In this document: positions 41,336-52,487 of the stretch, piece by piece | Layout: each line of letters opens with the position of its first letter | Numbering within the stretch: position 1 is the first letter of the stretch | Notes under the pieces: model-generated | The model's database searches: none | What the model was told of the DNA's origin: nothing | The model's input: only the letters and a program-made list of their open reading frames with translations | Assembly: GCA_020726505.1 (NCBI GenBank) | Contig: JAHLEZ010000008.1 | Location: 1,488,001-1,552,000 of the forward strand | From: Leptodontidium sp. MPI-SDFR-AT-0119 | Lineage: Eukaryota; Ascomycota; Leotiomycetes; Helotiales; Leptodontidiaceae | DNA: 64,000 nt | Direction: 5' to 3' | Position numbers and translations under genes: made by a program

Positions 41336-43186
41336 ATGGGCCCTTCCTCCAAGGTCGCGCGTCAGGTTCGCCAGCGCAAATTGAACAAAACCACCCCGCA
41401 ATACGTCTTCAGAGAAGATGCATTCGATCCCGAAGAGTACATTTCACTTCTAAATGTCTATCAAGGCGGTGCAAGTGGCGTGGAGGCCTCTGAGGAGAAG
41501 GCACGTTATCACCTCCATTCACCTTGCTTACCTCATCGACCCGGTCACCTGACATGTATCATTTCAACATGCTGACTTGCCTTTCCTCTCCAGGAATACC
41601 ATCTTCAAGCCGCATTGAAGACAACCACCAGCTCAACTGCCAAGGAGATCGAGGAGATTCCAGCGCCTCCTGCTGAAGAAGGAAAGGACATAGATTATGA
41701 TGCCCTCTACAGCTTGACCTACCAGAAACCCACCACATACATCCGTACCTCCCAGACCGTCGAAGAATGCACTGGTGTTCAGTATAACATGACCACAGAG
41801 GACGATGTCTTTCTCAAAGCATACAATCAGAAGAAACCTCAAGGGTCAAAATGCTCTGAGGATGACTTTGAGAAGTTGATGGAGATCTTCGAGGACAAGC
41901 ATGACTCTGAGATTCCGTTCGCATCGGTAGATGGCACCATCTTACCCTATGATGACATGAAGTCCCTCATTACCCAGCGATTCGCAGGCCGAGCTCTTTC
42001 TTTTGCAAAGGATGTTTTCGAGTACTGGAAGAGTCGCAGACAGGCCACTAATAACCATCCACTGCAACCAAAACTGAAGGAGGAGGTCGACCAAAACAAA
42101 GATGATACAGATCCGTATGTCTGCTTCAGACGTCGGGATGTTCGACAGACTAGGAAAACAAGAGCTCGTGATACTCAGAGTGTGGAAAAGTTGAAGAAAT
42201 TGAGGAGGGAGTTGGAGGAAGCGAACTCGCTCGTTCTGCTCGCCCATGAACGAGAGTTGTCAAAACAAAAAATCGTGCAGCTTGAAAAGACCATCTTCCT
42301 GGAACGAGCTAAGGTCAAAGAAGCCAAGGTCAGACTTGGTATCAAGACTGATGATGATGACCTTCTCATTAATCAAAGAGTACGTGGATCCCATGTTGGG
42401 TCCTTGACACAGCTAACAGAATCGCAGCCACAGAAGAGAAAGATCAACGACTTTGCTCAACCTGCGCGTCTACCTGGATCGCAAATGCGCTTCCAGGGCA
42501 GACCTGAGGGCAAGGCCCTTGATACTGAGCTCTTGTTGTTAAGTGACTTGATGGCACAGAAGGAGAACGCTCTTCAGGTAGAGATAGAGGAGAAAGCGCA
42601 ACAACACCGGAAGTGGAATCTGGGCCATGTTGATCTGACTCGCGAGCCATTGTCGCCAGTCCACGGCCAAGGTTCCGAGACGGGCTTCCGACCTGCGACA
42701 GCCCAGTATCAATATTTGATGACTCCCCCCTCTTCCGTAACATCGGAGTCTTTCGACCATCCATCCCCGGCCCAAGAAAAGCCGGAGCCCTTCTCGTTCC
42801 GATACGATTCTCCGCCAGAAGAAGATGAGCCTCGCGGACAGCCAGCTTATCGGAGACGAATCGGTAGAGGAGGTCGACTCTGGATTGATCGTAGAGGAAT
42901 GTCTGCCCCACAGAAGGGCATAGATTCGGAGATGTCAGATCGCTGGAAGTATGACCAAGATGACGATGACGAGCAACCCGTGTATGAGATGGATCCTTAT
43001 GACACGAAGGCTCTTCGATTTCGTGCAACCATCCCCTTCCCTGCTCACCTGAACCCACCAAGCCAGCGTCGACCAGATGAGAGGTCGATCCAGCAAGCCA
43101 GAACTACTGGCGCCAGTCCAGCAAGCCGAGCAGCTGCACCTGGACAACAAGCGATTGCGCAACCACAACAACCTGTGGCCACTTGA
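41336..43186 (+). CDS. EPL1: Enhancer of polycomb-like protein, NuA4 subunit
   Basis: Three exons: 41336-41500, 41594-42379 and 42428-43186, total 569 residues. The start MGPSSKVARQVRQRKLNKTT is basic. The EPcA domain continues with YISLLNVYQGGASGVEA and, after the first intron, EYHLQAAL, IPAPPAEEGKDIDYDALY, then FLKAYNQKK, FEKLMEIFED and FVYWKSRR-like FEYWKSRRQATNN. A charged coiled segment (VEKLKKLRRELEEANSLVLL) and YRRRIGRGGRLWIDRRG near the C-terminus are typical of EPL1. EPL1 scaffolds Esa1 in the NuA4 histone H4 acetyltransferase. The first intron (41501-41593) has a GC donor (AAG then GCACGT); the conserved frame demands this boundary. The second intron is 48 nt, in phase, and could be retained without a stop. 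Confidence 0.94.
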
Positions 43187-43661
43187 AGAACTTGAAGCAC
43201 AAGAGTTCTCTCCGCCACCCACACACCCCTCACACAATACGCGCGCTTGCTGAACATTATGTATATCATGGTTTTTTGCAGGGCATCACTTACAGATGTT
43301 CCTTTTTGGTTTTGGATTGAAGGCGTTGTCCACGGAAATGGGCCAGCGCAAACTTGTGGAAATAGAGAGATGTTACTCCTGGAGGAAAGGAGACGAACGG
43401 GTAGTCTGATGTAACTTTAGCACAGCTCACAGGAGCTCAACCAAACAAAGAAAAATTCTTCAATGCGTACCTTGTTTTTAAGTTTCTACTGCTCACATCC
43501 CCCCCCTTCTTTCTTTACCCTGCGAGTAACTCCATTCGTAGACCGAACGTCGCTTCTGTTGGCTTTGGATAAAGAACCAGATGTGCTCGGTAAAATTCGA
43601 AATGTCCCAACAAAGAAGCTTTGCACACAAGGTGTGGTCAAGCATTCCCTGCTGTTGAAAA
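43187..43661. other. Convergent region between EPL1 and RKM4-like gene
   Basis: Holds two 3' ends; no other feature seen. Confidence 0.6.
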
Positions 43662-45401
43662 TCACCTGAAGCGGCCCTTCTTTCTTCCTGCCGCATCATC
43701 CTCCACCTTTCTCTTCCCTTTGCTGCATTGAGAGTCGGTTTCATTCGCAGGGGGAGTATCTTGCTTGAGTCGCATTTTCTTGTCACTCCCTGAGAATGAT
43801 TTGGCTTCCTGCTTGGCTTCCTCCAACACCATTTTCTCGCCGAGTCGTACTTGAATAGCCATGGCTTGTCGATTTGTGATGTTCCCAGCTTTCAGAATGG
43901 CCTGATCTTCCTCGATGGTTGTTGAGTAGTCTGAGCTGCGCGATGATAGAACGATTGCCAATACCTGTCCAACTAGAGTCGTTGCAAGATTAGATCGACT
44001 TGACAAGGAGGTTTGTGACGATTCGATAGCGGCTAGGCTCTCTTCATCCAGTAGGAACAAGTATAAGAGTGCCAGTAGCTCATCCGGGATGCTTGGTCCA
44101 TCTGGTCCAGGGTGACAAACATCGTACGTGTCTTCATAGACACTTTCGCGTTGGGCCAATTCAACTCGTCTCTCTAGCTCCCCATGGCTCAGTGGCTTTA
44201 GGGGTCTTCCGGTGCTCAAAGGATGCTCTTTTCCCAATAGTGAAATAACCGACAGCGTTGAAATCTCAGCAACATCGTAGGAGGCGTAGTTGTCCGTGGT
44301 ATATCCATAACGGCGGAGGAGGTCGGATTGAGGGAGTTGGCCGTAGTCGTTGAATATTTCGTCTCCCTTTGAAATCGGCTTTATGCTCCTCATTTCTAGG
44401 TCTTCGTTATCGCAACAGAGTCGGGCATTGTTCCTGGTCGCATCGGCATTCTAAGAGGATGAGAGTCAGTATTCAAGACCCGTCAAAGTCGTGAAAACGT
44501 TCCCTGAAATTGACGCAGAAAAGTCCCAAGTATAATGCAAGTGAAGCATTTCCCTAAGTGACTTACAAGCATATCCGCAAGAGGTATCATCGACAAGATT
44601 GTCTTCTCGTCCTCCCCGTCATCCGATATCAACTCGTCTCCCTCGTCCGTAGTCTCGGGGCCATCCTGGCTCGCCCTCTCGGGTATGTCGAATGCGTAAG
44701 CCATGATAATAGATGCGACTCGGTGGCACATCTCAACGTTTCCATTCTCCAACTTCAGTGGTGCAATGTGTCGGGAGAACAGATCTTCAGCTGCCGTTCG
44801 CCCAATCTTGTGTACCACCGTGCTGGCTTGTAGTTCCTTGAGCTCCGCTTCCGACCAGAAGACCAGACTGTCGAGTTCGCGGGGTAGCAGCGCGAGGTAT
44901 GGTGCCCATTTAGAAGCTGGTCGTTGTCCTTCAGCGAGGATGATAGCAGTGAGAGCCTGTGGCAGTGTTAACTGGAGATTCGGCAATGGAGCGAGACAGA
45001 GCAGCATACCAGCCAGCTGGGCATTTCGAGAATGGCTGGTGTAGTAGAGATATCAGAAGGACCGAGAGTTGTGGCTGTATTAAGGACGGCCGACCTCGGG
45101 ATGGAGAAGAGGACTTCGTCTTCCTCGATGTCCGCCTGCGCAACTAGGGAGGGTTAGTAAGTTCCGAAGTTTCCTAACAACATAGGAAGATATTAAAGAG
45201 TATCTCGAGTGACTGCTATGCATTTCGTTTGCTGGAAAAAATACGGAACGCTTTGAAGGAACTGATATACTGACCTACTCCTCGGCCTCGACCTACTGAC
45301 CGAAGGTCAACCAATGCAACTTTCGGATTCAGAACAACACCTGTGTTTGAGAGCCATGCCATGAAGGCGTCAGTTTTTGAATTGAAGTCGTCGCCGTCCA
45401 T
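43662..45401 (-). CDS. SET-domain protein lysine methyltransferase (RKM4/SETD6-like)
   Basis: Several exons. The start is MDGDDFNSKTDAFMAWLSNT. The first intron joins SVGRGRG to ADIEEDEVLFSIPRSAVLNT, the SET N-terminal region. Next comes ALTAIILAEGQRPASKWAPY, followed by LALLPRELDSLVFWS (the iSET region of the RKM/SETD6 class), then IPLADMLNADATRNNARL, IKPISKGDEIFNDYGQLPQS (the NDYG Tyr motif of the SET active site) and LLRRYGY, and a Rubisco-LSMT-like substrate-binding domain rich in helices. The end is KGKRKVEDDAAGRKKGRFR. The family methylates ribosomal proteins (RKM4 on Rpl42 in yeast) or other substrates; the target here is inference. It is divergent from KAE1 by 440 bases. Confidence 0.88.
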
Positions 45402-45841
45402 GTTTGCTGCCTATTTGGAACAAGTAGTTCCCAAGGAGAGTTGGTAGGTGAAGAATTTGAAGGACGGAGGGAAACTGAAGTGGTCTAAGAAAATCGAAGT
45501 TAAGGTAACTAACTAACTTACCTAAGCGAGGTGAGGAAGGGCTGGCAGCCAGCGCGCCACTCTCACCGCCGTGTAGATTCCCACAACTTTGTTCGTGTTG
45601 TAATATCTGCAATTCTTTTGTGATTTTGAGAATCAAGAAAGAGTAGTTTAGGAACTATCGTTATTTTAGGAGCCGGTTCGGGTCCTAGAATGTACCATAT
45701 GCGTTAAGCTGTCTCCTTTATTTTGGTGTCAGATCCCGTCCTTATCAATTTAGAATCCTTTATCCAGAGGCGGGGTTCCCATTTAACTTTTAGATCCCCT
45801 CCCCTCCATCGACTTCTTAACCACAACACACCTTCAAAAAA
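45402..45841. promoter_or_regulatory. Divergent promoter of the RKM4-like gene and KAE1
   Basis: 440 bases between two outward genes; a CCCCTCCCCTCC stretch lies about 30 bases before the KAE1 start. No other element was singled out. Confidence 0.55.
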
Positions 45842-46891
45842 ATGATCGCCATAGGTCTTGAAGGCAGCGCCAACAAACTAGGAGTCGGTGTAATATCCCA
45901 TCCTCCAAATGGGAAACCGGCTCAAATCCTCTCCAATATCCGCCACACATTCGTCTCCCCGCCTGGGGAAGGCTTTCTGCCCAAGGATACCGCAAAACAC
46001 CATCGATCATGGGTCGTCAAGCTCGTCAAGCAGGCCATGAGCCAAGCCGGGGTTGCAATTAAAGATGTTGACTGTATCTGCTACACGAAAGGTCCTGGAA
46101 TGGGTGCTCCCCTCCAGAGCGTGGCTGTAGCTGCGCGCATGCTCTCTTTGCTATGGGAGAAGGAACTTGTTGGCGTCAACCACTGCGTGGGTCATATTGA
46201 GATGGGACGTGAGATCACAGGGGCCCAGAACCCAGTGGTCTTGTATGTGAGTGGGGGAAACACACAGGTCATTGCATACGCAGAGCAACGGTATCGGATT
46301 TTTGGGGAGGCACTTGATATTGCAGTGGGAAATTGCCTGGATCGATTTGCACGCACTCTCGAAATCAGCAACGACCCCGCTCCGGGATACAATATCGAGC
46401 AGCTTGCAAAGAAGGGTAAAGTACTCTTGGACCTACCATATGCTGTGAAAGGAATGGATTGCTCTTTCGCGGGAATCTTGTCCAGTATCGATATATTGGC
46501 CGCAGAGCTCAAGGCGGATCCGGAACAAAAAGACCCGATCAGTGGAGAAGTGATTACTACTGCGGATCTATGCTTCAGCCTGCAAGAAACGGTGTATGCT
46601 ATGTTGGTTGAGATCACAGAGAGGGCGATGGCACATGTCGGCAGCAATCAAGTGCTGATTGTTGGAGGTGTGGGCTGTAATGAAAGACTTCAGGAGATGA
46701 TGGGATTGATGGCAAAGGATAGAGGAGGTAGTATCTTCGCAACGGATGAACGGTTCTGCATCGATAATGGAATCATGATAGCTCATGCTGGATTGTTGGC
46801 ATACGAGACAGGCTTCAGAACACCACTGGAGGACAGCACCTGTACACAACGGTTCAGGACAGATGAGGTGTTTGTCAAGTGGAGGGATTGA
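45842..46891 (+). CDS. KAE1: KEOPS complex tRNA t6A-synthase subunit Kae1 (OSGEP)
   Basis: Single exon, 349 residues, ATG in the context AAAAAATG. It shows the ASKHA fold motifs: [14 protein letters not shown] (phosphate 1), [35 protein letters not shown] (the metal-binding His pair, about residues 113 and 117), [10 protein letters not shown] (phosphate 2), [17 protein letters not shown], and [13 protein letters not shown] with the metal Asp in [12 protein letters not shown]. Kae1 transfers threonylcarbamoyl to A37 of ANN-decoding tRNAs in the KEOPS complex. The length is typical for the family; no anomaly seen. It converges with the small membrane-protein gene, with 78 bases between stops. 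Confidence 0.97.
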   Translation: MIAIGLEGSANKLGVGVISHPPNGKPAQILSNIRHTFVSPPGEGFLPKDTAKHHRSWVVKLVKQAMSQAGVAIKDVDCICYTKGPGMGAPLQSVAVAARMLSLLWEKELVGVNHCVGHIEMGREITGAQNPVVLYVSGGNTQVIAYAEQRYRIFGEALDIAVGNCLDRFARTLEISNDPAPGYNIEQLAKKGKVLLDLPYAVKGMDCSFAGILSSIDILAAELKADPEQKDPISGEVITTADLCFSLQETVYAMLVEITERAMAHVGSNQVLIVGGVGCNERLQEMMGLMAKDRGGSIFATDERFCIDNGIMIAHAGLLAYETGFRTPLEDSTCTQRFRTDEVFVKWRD

Positions 46892-46969
46892 GGGTCTTGA
46901 ATTCGACTATACATCAACACGGTCAATGTGCAAGGCCGTTTTTGACATTGGAATAGCACTCGGTAAACA

Positions 46970-47517
46970 TCAGAACCCATCCAAGCCATCCGAGTCATCC
47001 TCCTCAAGTATGGTCTGCCCCAGCAAACCTTGGTCCCCCTTCTCAAGCCACTCAGCAAATTTCTCCATCTCAGGATCAATTCGCAAGACACCTGACTCGC
47101 CCTTGGTTGGGATTCTCTCCCAAGCTTGCTCAAGCTTCCTCTGCTCACGCGCAGCTCGAACCGAAGCTGCAGATCGTCCTGTCTCTTCCGGATCGGCAGT
47201 CAAGTTGAAAACAGACACGAGAAGACTCGACGAGAAGTGGAGGATGAGTCCAGTGGTCAGGCCTATGGCAGCGGCGACACCGAGGTAGATGAACATGGTC
47301 TTGGGCATGGTTAGCTATGGTCAATGAATGCACTTCAAGCAAGAATCTTGCGAACCTCAAACTTTGCCAGGAATTTCAATGGCAGGAGAAATCCTGACAA
47401 TATGTATATTGTGAAGTTTACAAATGGTGCGAGACATGCCACTGTCCAGCAGAGGATTGTCGTAAGAGGAAGAGAGACATAGTAGACGGTGATGGCCAGG
47501 ACTGAGAGCCAATTCAT
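46970..47517 (-). CDS. Small conserved fungal membrane protein, unrecognised
   Basis: Two exons, 47517-47356 and 47299-46970, give 163 residues. The 56-nt intron has a GTTCGC donor, a TAGCTAAC branch site and an AAG acceptor. Splicing joins LKFLAKFE to TMFIYLGVAAAIGLTTGLIL, giving two or three membrane segments in the first half (NWLSVLAITVYYVSLPL, CWTVACLAPFVNFTIYILSG, LGVAAAIGLTTGLILH) and a cytosolic or lumenal acidic tail (EMEKFAEWLEKGDQGLLGQT, LEEDDSDGLDGF). Each exon alone would be read as a separate small ORF, but only the spliced product matches the usual pattern of this fungal family. Function unknown. Confidence 0.75.
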
Positions 47518-48297
47518 GATTGTGACTGAAGAGCAGTTCTGCTGTCAAAGACCATCTGTTGTGAACATCCCCCCACCAACCAACCTTTCGACCTGAAGGG
47601 ATGGATGCGAGGTGAAGAAGAAGTGAATTAATTGTTGCCTGTTGATTAATGTGAATGAATGAATTGTTGGGTATAGACGCGACGCGACGCTTCGCTGAAG
47701 GGGTTATCTGAGTGAGTGGGTATGAAGGAAATACAGTAGAAGCGACGAAGGCCGAGTTGGAGGCAAGGTGCACAGATGGATGCGTTGACAGGTGACAGTA
47801 CGGAGTGTGGGGTGGATACTCTACTGTGCTGCAGCCGGGCGATTTGGCCCATGTATCTGGGGATGGGATGGGGTTGGCGCGGTTGGCTTGGCCAGGCTGC
47901 TTGGTTGGTTGGTTGGGAATAGCATCAACTACGGGACTGATACTGCCCCTCCTCTCCTACCTACCTTACAGTACCATCCTCAACAGCTGCACACGCACAC
48001 GCACACACTGCTCCACCTACCCTACCCTACCAGGACAACATACATACACCAACCACACCGTACTGCGAATAGTACAGTGTCAATCAATGTAGCAGACATC
48101 CCGATTCTTGTTCGCAGACTCCGCCAACCTCAACCTCAACCCCTCCCTCCCTCCCTCCCTCCATCGTGTCTATCACAAAGACAGAGCAGAGCAGAGCAGA
48201 GCAGAGCAGAGCAGAGCATCCATCCATCCATCAATATCGCCCGCCCCTTCCTCTCGACCTCCCACCCTACCACCACCCTAAGATAACCTCATTCGCT
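47518..48297. promoter_or_regulatory. Divergent region with low-complexity 5' leader of the SNF1 beta gene
   Basis: It includes CGCACACGCACAC repeats near 47995-48010, CTCC repeats near 48144-48160 and an (AGAGC)n array. Such repeats are most likely in the leader of the SNF1 beta transcript. Confidence 0.6.
48182..48217. repeat. (AGAGC)n microsatellite
   Basis: About seven AGAGC units followed by CATC repeats, about 80 bases upstream of the SNF1 beta ATG. Confidence 0.93.
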
Positions 48298-49892
48298 ATG
48301 GGCAACAACCCTTCCACCAACTCGAAGTCGCACTCAGCCTCGTCCTCACCTTCGCCCTCCAGCCATGAATCCTCCTCCAATTCCCATCCCCATCCCCATC
48401 CTCATTCGCATTCCCGCACCCCCTCCACGCGACGAGATCCCCGCAATCTGATTCAAGCACAACGAGCACCTGCAGAGCCGTCTCTAGCCCAGGCTCGTGG
48501 AACCACTGCACATCGTACACGCAACTCGCTGTCACAGTCCCAGTCCCAGTCCCAGACACAGTCACCGTCGCATACTGCTCCACAGCAACCGCCGTCGAGT
48601 CAGAATAGCAATACGCCATCTCCATCCAACCACAGCAGCGAATCCCAGATGGGTGTCCAGCAGTCCAAAGACGAGGCCAAGGTGGAAACGAAGGACCAGC
48701 CCAGCAAACCCGTCGACGTCCCCGTCCCTACTCCCAACGTCGATGTCACCTCCTCACGATCATACTCTCACTCTATCGAACCCTCTGGCCCACCGGCAAC
48801 ACAAGATATGTCCTACCATCTGACTCGCCCTCCACGGCTGCCCCTCCCAATCGAGGAGGAGGTCCACACGCCAGGTTCGCCCATCATCGCCCCCACAGAT
48901 ATGGATGCTCCTGTGTTGGATATAGAGGCTTTGGACAACGAAACTCTGGCCCGGCGCGCATCCGCTCTTAGCACCACGACGGTTGACGAGGAAGATGCTG
49001 AGGAGTTGCGAATTGATAAGAACAAGGCCACTGTTCCAACCCCATTGGAATGGAAGATACAAGGATCAGAGCAGAAGGTCTACGTGACTGGTACGATCTT
49101 CCAGTGGAACAAGAAGTACCGTCTACATGCCGTGTAAGTTAAGCTTTGGCACCCCCGACTTGGATTCTTCAACTTGGACCAGAACTAACAGGTTAAAGCA
49201 ATGGCCAACCGGGTATTTTGAGAGCTATTGTTCATGTCAAGCCAGGAACTCATCATATCAGGTTCATTGTTGATGGCGTTATGCAATGCTCCAAGCATAT
49301 TCCTACTACCGTGGACTTTGGCAACAACTTGGTAAATTACATCGAAGTCAGTGCAGACGATATACCCCAAGGTGCTCAAGCTACGATCGAAGCAACAGGT
49401 GCTCCAGTTTCAGGTGGTGATGCCGAAGCAAAGGAGACTCCGAAAGACCAGTCAAAGGCTCCAGAGGAAGAAGACGATCCAAAGGCACCCAAGGCTCCTA
49501 GGACCAAGCCAGTTTTACCTCCAGGACGTTATTCATCACAGGTGCCACAATATCTACTTGATCTCGACAAGGCGGAGGATTCTTCTGCTTATCAATACGC
49601 TGCTGCTGCAATTGAGAAGCTACCAACACCACCCAGTCTCCCTGGATTTCTAGGCAAGCCAATCCTGAATGCGGCTACTCCGATGAAGGATGATAACAGT
49701 GTTTTGACCATGCCAAATCATACCGTTCTCAACCACTTGGCTACTAGCAGCATCAAGAACAACGTTCTTGCTGTTTCGGCAACGACCAGATACAAGAGAA
49801 AGGTAGGTTGTTTGGAATAAGATTTGAGATAACGCTAATCTTTTCTACAGTACGTCACCACGATCATGTATAAACCTACCGGGGAGGACTGA
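48298..49892 (+). CDS. SNF1/AMPK beta subunit (Gal83/Sip2-like)
   Basis: Three exons: 48298-49133, 49199-49802 and 49851-49892, total 493 residues. The start MGNNPSTN has a Gly-2 myristoylation context. A long disordered Ser/Pro/His/Gln-rich region follows. The glycogen-binding-like CBM48 module reads PTPLEWKIQGSEQKVYVTGT, IFQW, then IVHVKPGTHHIRFIVDGVM and TTVDFGNNLVNYIEV. The C-terminal ASC domain reads PPGRYSSQVPQYLLD, TPPSLPGFLGKPILN, MPNHTVLNHLATSSIKNNVL, AVSATTRYKRKYVTTIMYKP. It bridges the SNF1 kinase and gamma subunits and directs localisation and substrate choice in glucose repression. The acceptor of intron 1 is TTAAAG, chosen because it keeps the frame into NGQPGILRAI. Confidence 0.95.
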
Positions 49893-50396
49893 AAGGCGAT
49901 CAACGAAAACAATCACGTTACTGGGGAAGGGGGCGTTCATGATAGGAAGGTGGCATGGTATCTCCACTCTTATGTAGGAATATCTACCATTGCAGATATC
50001 TGCATCTTTGGAAGGCCAGGATGGACATGAGTTTATAGAGTGGGGGGCTAAGCGAGAAACAGACATGCGTGCTTTGAGAATAATGATATGCACTAGAAGA
50101 AATCTCATATGAAGTCAAAAAGTCAATCTTGGGTCTGTGCGATGTGACATCTTTGTTTTGAACATGTAGTCCAACCTTCTGTCCAGGTCAGATACCTGCA
50201 GGGAGAAAGTAGTGCTACGGATTCAGGTCTCGGCACCGACACACGCCAACCTCTCCCCCTTCCTTCCTCAACAGTCTGGATAGCTAGCCAATGATCTCTC
50301 ATCGAATCACTGAGAGTTCTCACACTCCCCGCCTCTCTCTACGTCAAGGCCAAGTCGTCCGTCTTGATATCAATTTCAACTTCACCACTACCCCTT
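49893..50396. other. Convergent region after SNF1 beta
   Basis: Holds the 3' ends of the SNF1 beta gene and the P450-like gene; nothing else supported. Confidence 0.55.
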
Positions 50397-51105
50397 TCAA
50401 TCCATCCACTCAAACATCCTCCTCTTCACCCTAACCCTCACATCACCCGCCGGCACAGCCAAGCCACCAGCACTCATCCACAACTTCTCAGGTGCATTCC
50501 ACACTGCCCCTCTTTCCGCTGGTTCGAATTCCCAGAATGCTAATATACCAGCCACGAGTGATAGAGTGGCTTGTTGTATGAATGTGTAGCTCTTATTTAG
50601 AGATTCTTTCTCTTTCCCTTCCTCAGAAGAAGTTGATTTCATTTCTGCACTTAAGAGGAAACGTTCGGGATCAAACGCCTCAGGGAACGCAATCTCTCCT
50701 GCCCCAGCACCGTCCCATCCTCGATCCACCAATCTCAACGTCTCAAGGAACGTCGATTTCAGCAGTGGACATTTCGTCACCAATCCCTCAAGTGAGAGAG
50801 CTAGTTTCGGCGCTTCGGAAATGGCGCCTATGGAGAAGGGTTTGCTTACTGTAGCGTAGGAAGTGATTTCGGCGCGTATGAGAGCGAGCAGGTTGGGTGT
50901 GGAGAGGATGTGCAGGATTTGCCAGAGCGGGAGGAGGGTCGGGTGGGTTATGAGGGAGTGGAGGATCTGAGTGGGTTGGTTAGGGGTGATGACTTTTGGA
51001 GGAGGATGGACGTACGGTTATATCCGCTCGCTCCTTGATTTCGAATTTATGTTCTTTCAACCCAATAATTTAGAATTGCCTCATGTGGAGGTACAGTGAA
51101 GAGAG

Positions 51106-51150
<45 letters not shown>

Positions 51151-52098
51151 TAGAGAGAGTGTGTGGTCCTGACCTCTGTAAACCTCGTGCCTCTTCCTCA
51201 CCAACAAACTCACGTCCTCGAGATCTCCCCACGTCGAATCAGCACCACCGCTCATGCTGTTAACACTCGCGTCAAGAATTCTCTGGACGTCGTCCAAAGA
51301 AGTCCACACTTTAGACCGTGCTATATGAGCCTTTACAACGCCCGGCCAAGGCGTCCACGGCGGTAGGTTCCTCAGGAGATAGTTTCTGCCTAGATCCATG
51401 TCATACATGTCCTGAAGGATGCTAGGATGTTTCTCTAAGAGTGAATAACCGAAGACAGCGGGGACAAGGACGTGACCCATCATGGAGCGGATGAGGGATT
51501 GGAGATTGAGCTCTGTTTCTAGCGGGCTGATGAAGTGTGCTTCGGCATGGTGTTCCCAGGGTTGGAGATCGATGGGCGTAGATATGAAGGAAATCATTTG
51601 AGGGATGTTGCGTTCAAGGTGTTTGAGTGAAACTTGCGAGGTGTTGGTCATGTATGGCTCATCTAGGATGAAGCGGTTGCATGCATTGAGTTCCTTGGGT
51701 TTTGGTTAGAAACGATTCATATGTATTGAGGGAGATTAGGTCCTACTTCTGATGCTTTTTTATATTTAAGCTCACTTCGTTTTGGTACCCCAAAGAACTA
51801 ATACGATATCAATCTCATGTCATCTCATATCATCGAACTCGGCACTCACACTCTCCAAAACTCGCCATGGCACGGGCTGGAAAGGGACCATCCATGAATG
51901 CTTTTCTTTCTCCTCCTCGGCATGCACCGGGACTCCGATGAGCAGCAATTGAGCTGTAAGGAATATAAGAAGAGGGCCGAGGAGGAGAGTGGCCAGGATG
52001 AGTGGGGGAGTGGGTATCGAGTTCCATGTTTTTGAGAGGAACCCGAGCCCCTGAGGGAGCTTGTCTGTGGACGGAGCTAGTTTGTAGAAATCGTCCAT
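50397..52098 (-). pseudogene. Degenerate cytochrome P450-like gene (CYP7-like) without heme-cysteine loop
   Basis: About four exons. The first begins MDDFYKLAPSTDKLPQG and has a hydrophobic membrane anchor (LILATLLLGPLLIFLTAQLL). The next exon has P450 helices C-G (FGYSLLEKHPSILQDMYDMD, LPPWTPWPGVVKAHIARSK). A short exon gives EHKFEIKERADIT, and the last begins with an I-helix-like segment (ILHSLITHPTLLPLWQILHI) and the K-helix ExxR (FLETLRL). PEAFDPERF follows, but then ESLNKSYTFIQQATLSLVAG continues with no FxxGxxxCxG Cys. Between ETLRL and PERF the usual 60 or so residues are reduced to about 20, and the N-terminal strand region after the anchor is also absent. The heme ligand is therefore missing. 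A pseudogene or non-catalytic derivative is likely; no stop is needed. Confidence 0.7.
51103..51160. repeat. GAGAGATA microsatellite in P450-like intron
   Basis: A GA-rich array with regular GATA interruptions lies inside intron 51053-51173 of the P450-like gene. Splicing (donor GTCAGG, acceptor AAG) removes it; unspliced, it would encode Ser-Leu repeats. Confidence 0.85.
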
Positions 52099-52487
52099 TT
52101 TGTTATGAGGATGGTGGGAGGTCTAGAGAGTACGAAATGAGACGCAGAGACGCATTGGTGGTATTTGGAAATGCTTCCTGTTGATGTTGATGTGTTGTTG
52201 GTTGGACGATGTCAGTCGCAGGAGAGGCTGTTCGCTTACTTGGGAGTGGCTGGATCCGACTCCACGAGTACTTTATCACTAGATATCAACTACAATAAAA
52301 GTGCGAAACAGAATACCAACATCGGATTTGAGTTGAATCAACTTTTTTTTCCTTCGCCCGGCCCGTGCGTGAACCTTTTCTAAGACGTATCAGCAAACTC
52401 TGCTCTAGGGCCTGTAAATTCCCACTTCAACCTCAATCAATATCGTCACAACCCAATCCATCCCACTCCAGCTCCATCTCTCGCACC
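52099..52487. promoter_or_regulatory. Divergent promoter region (P450-like gene and HAM1)
   Basis: 389 bases between two outward genes; no specific motif singled out. The open frame before ATG 52488 is treated as leader. Confidence 0.5.

Noticed and set aside
46970..47517. Two separate small membrane protein genes
   Set aside because: A 56-nt intron with branch site joins the frames to one product with the usual family pattern.
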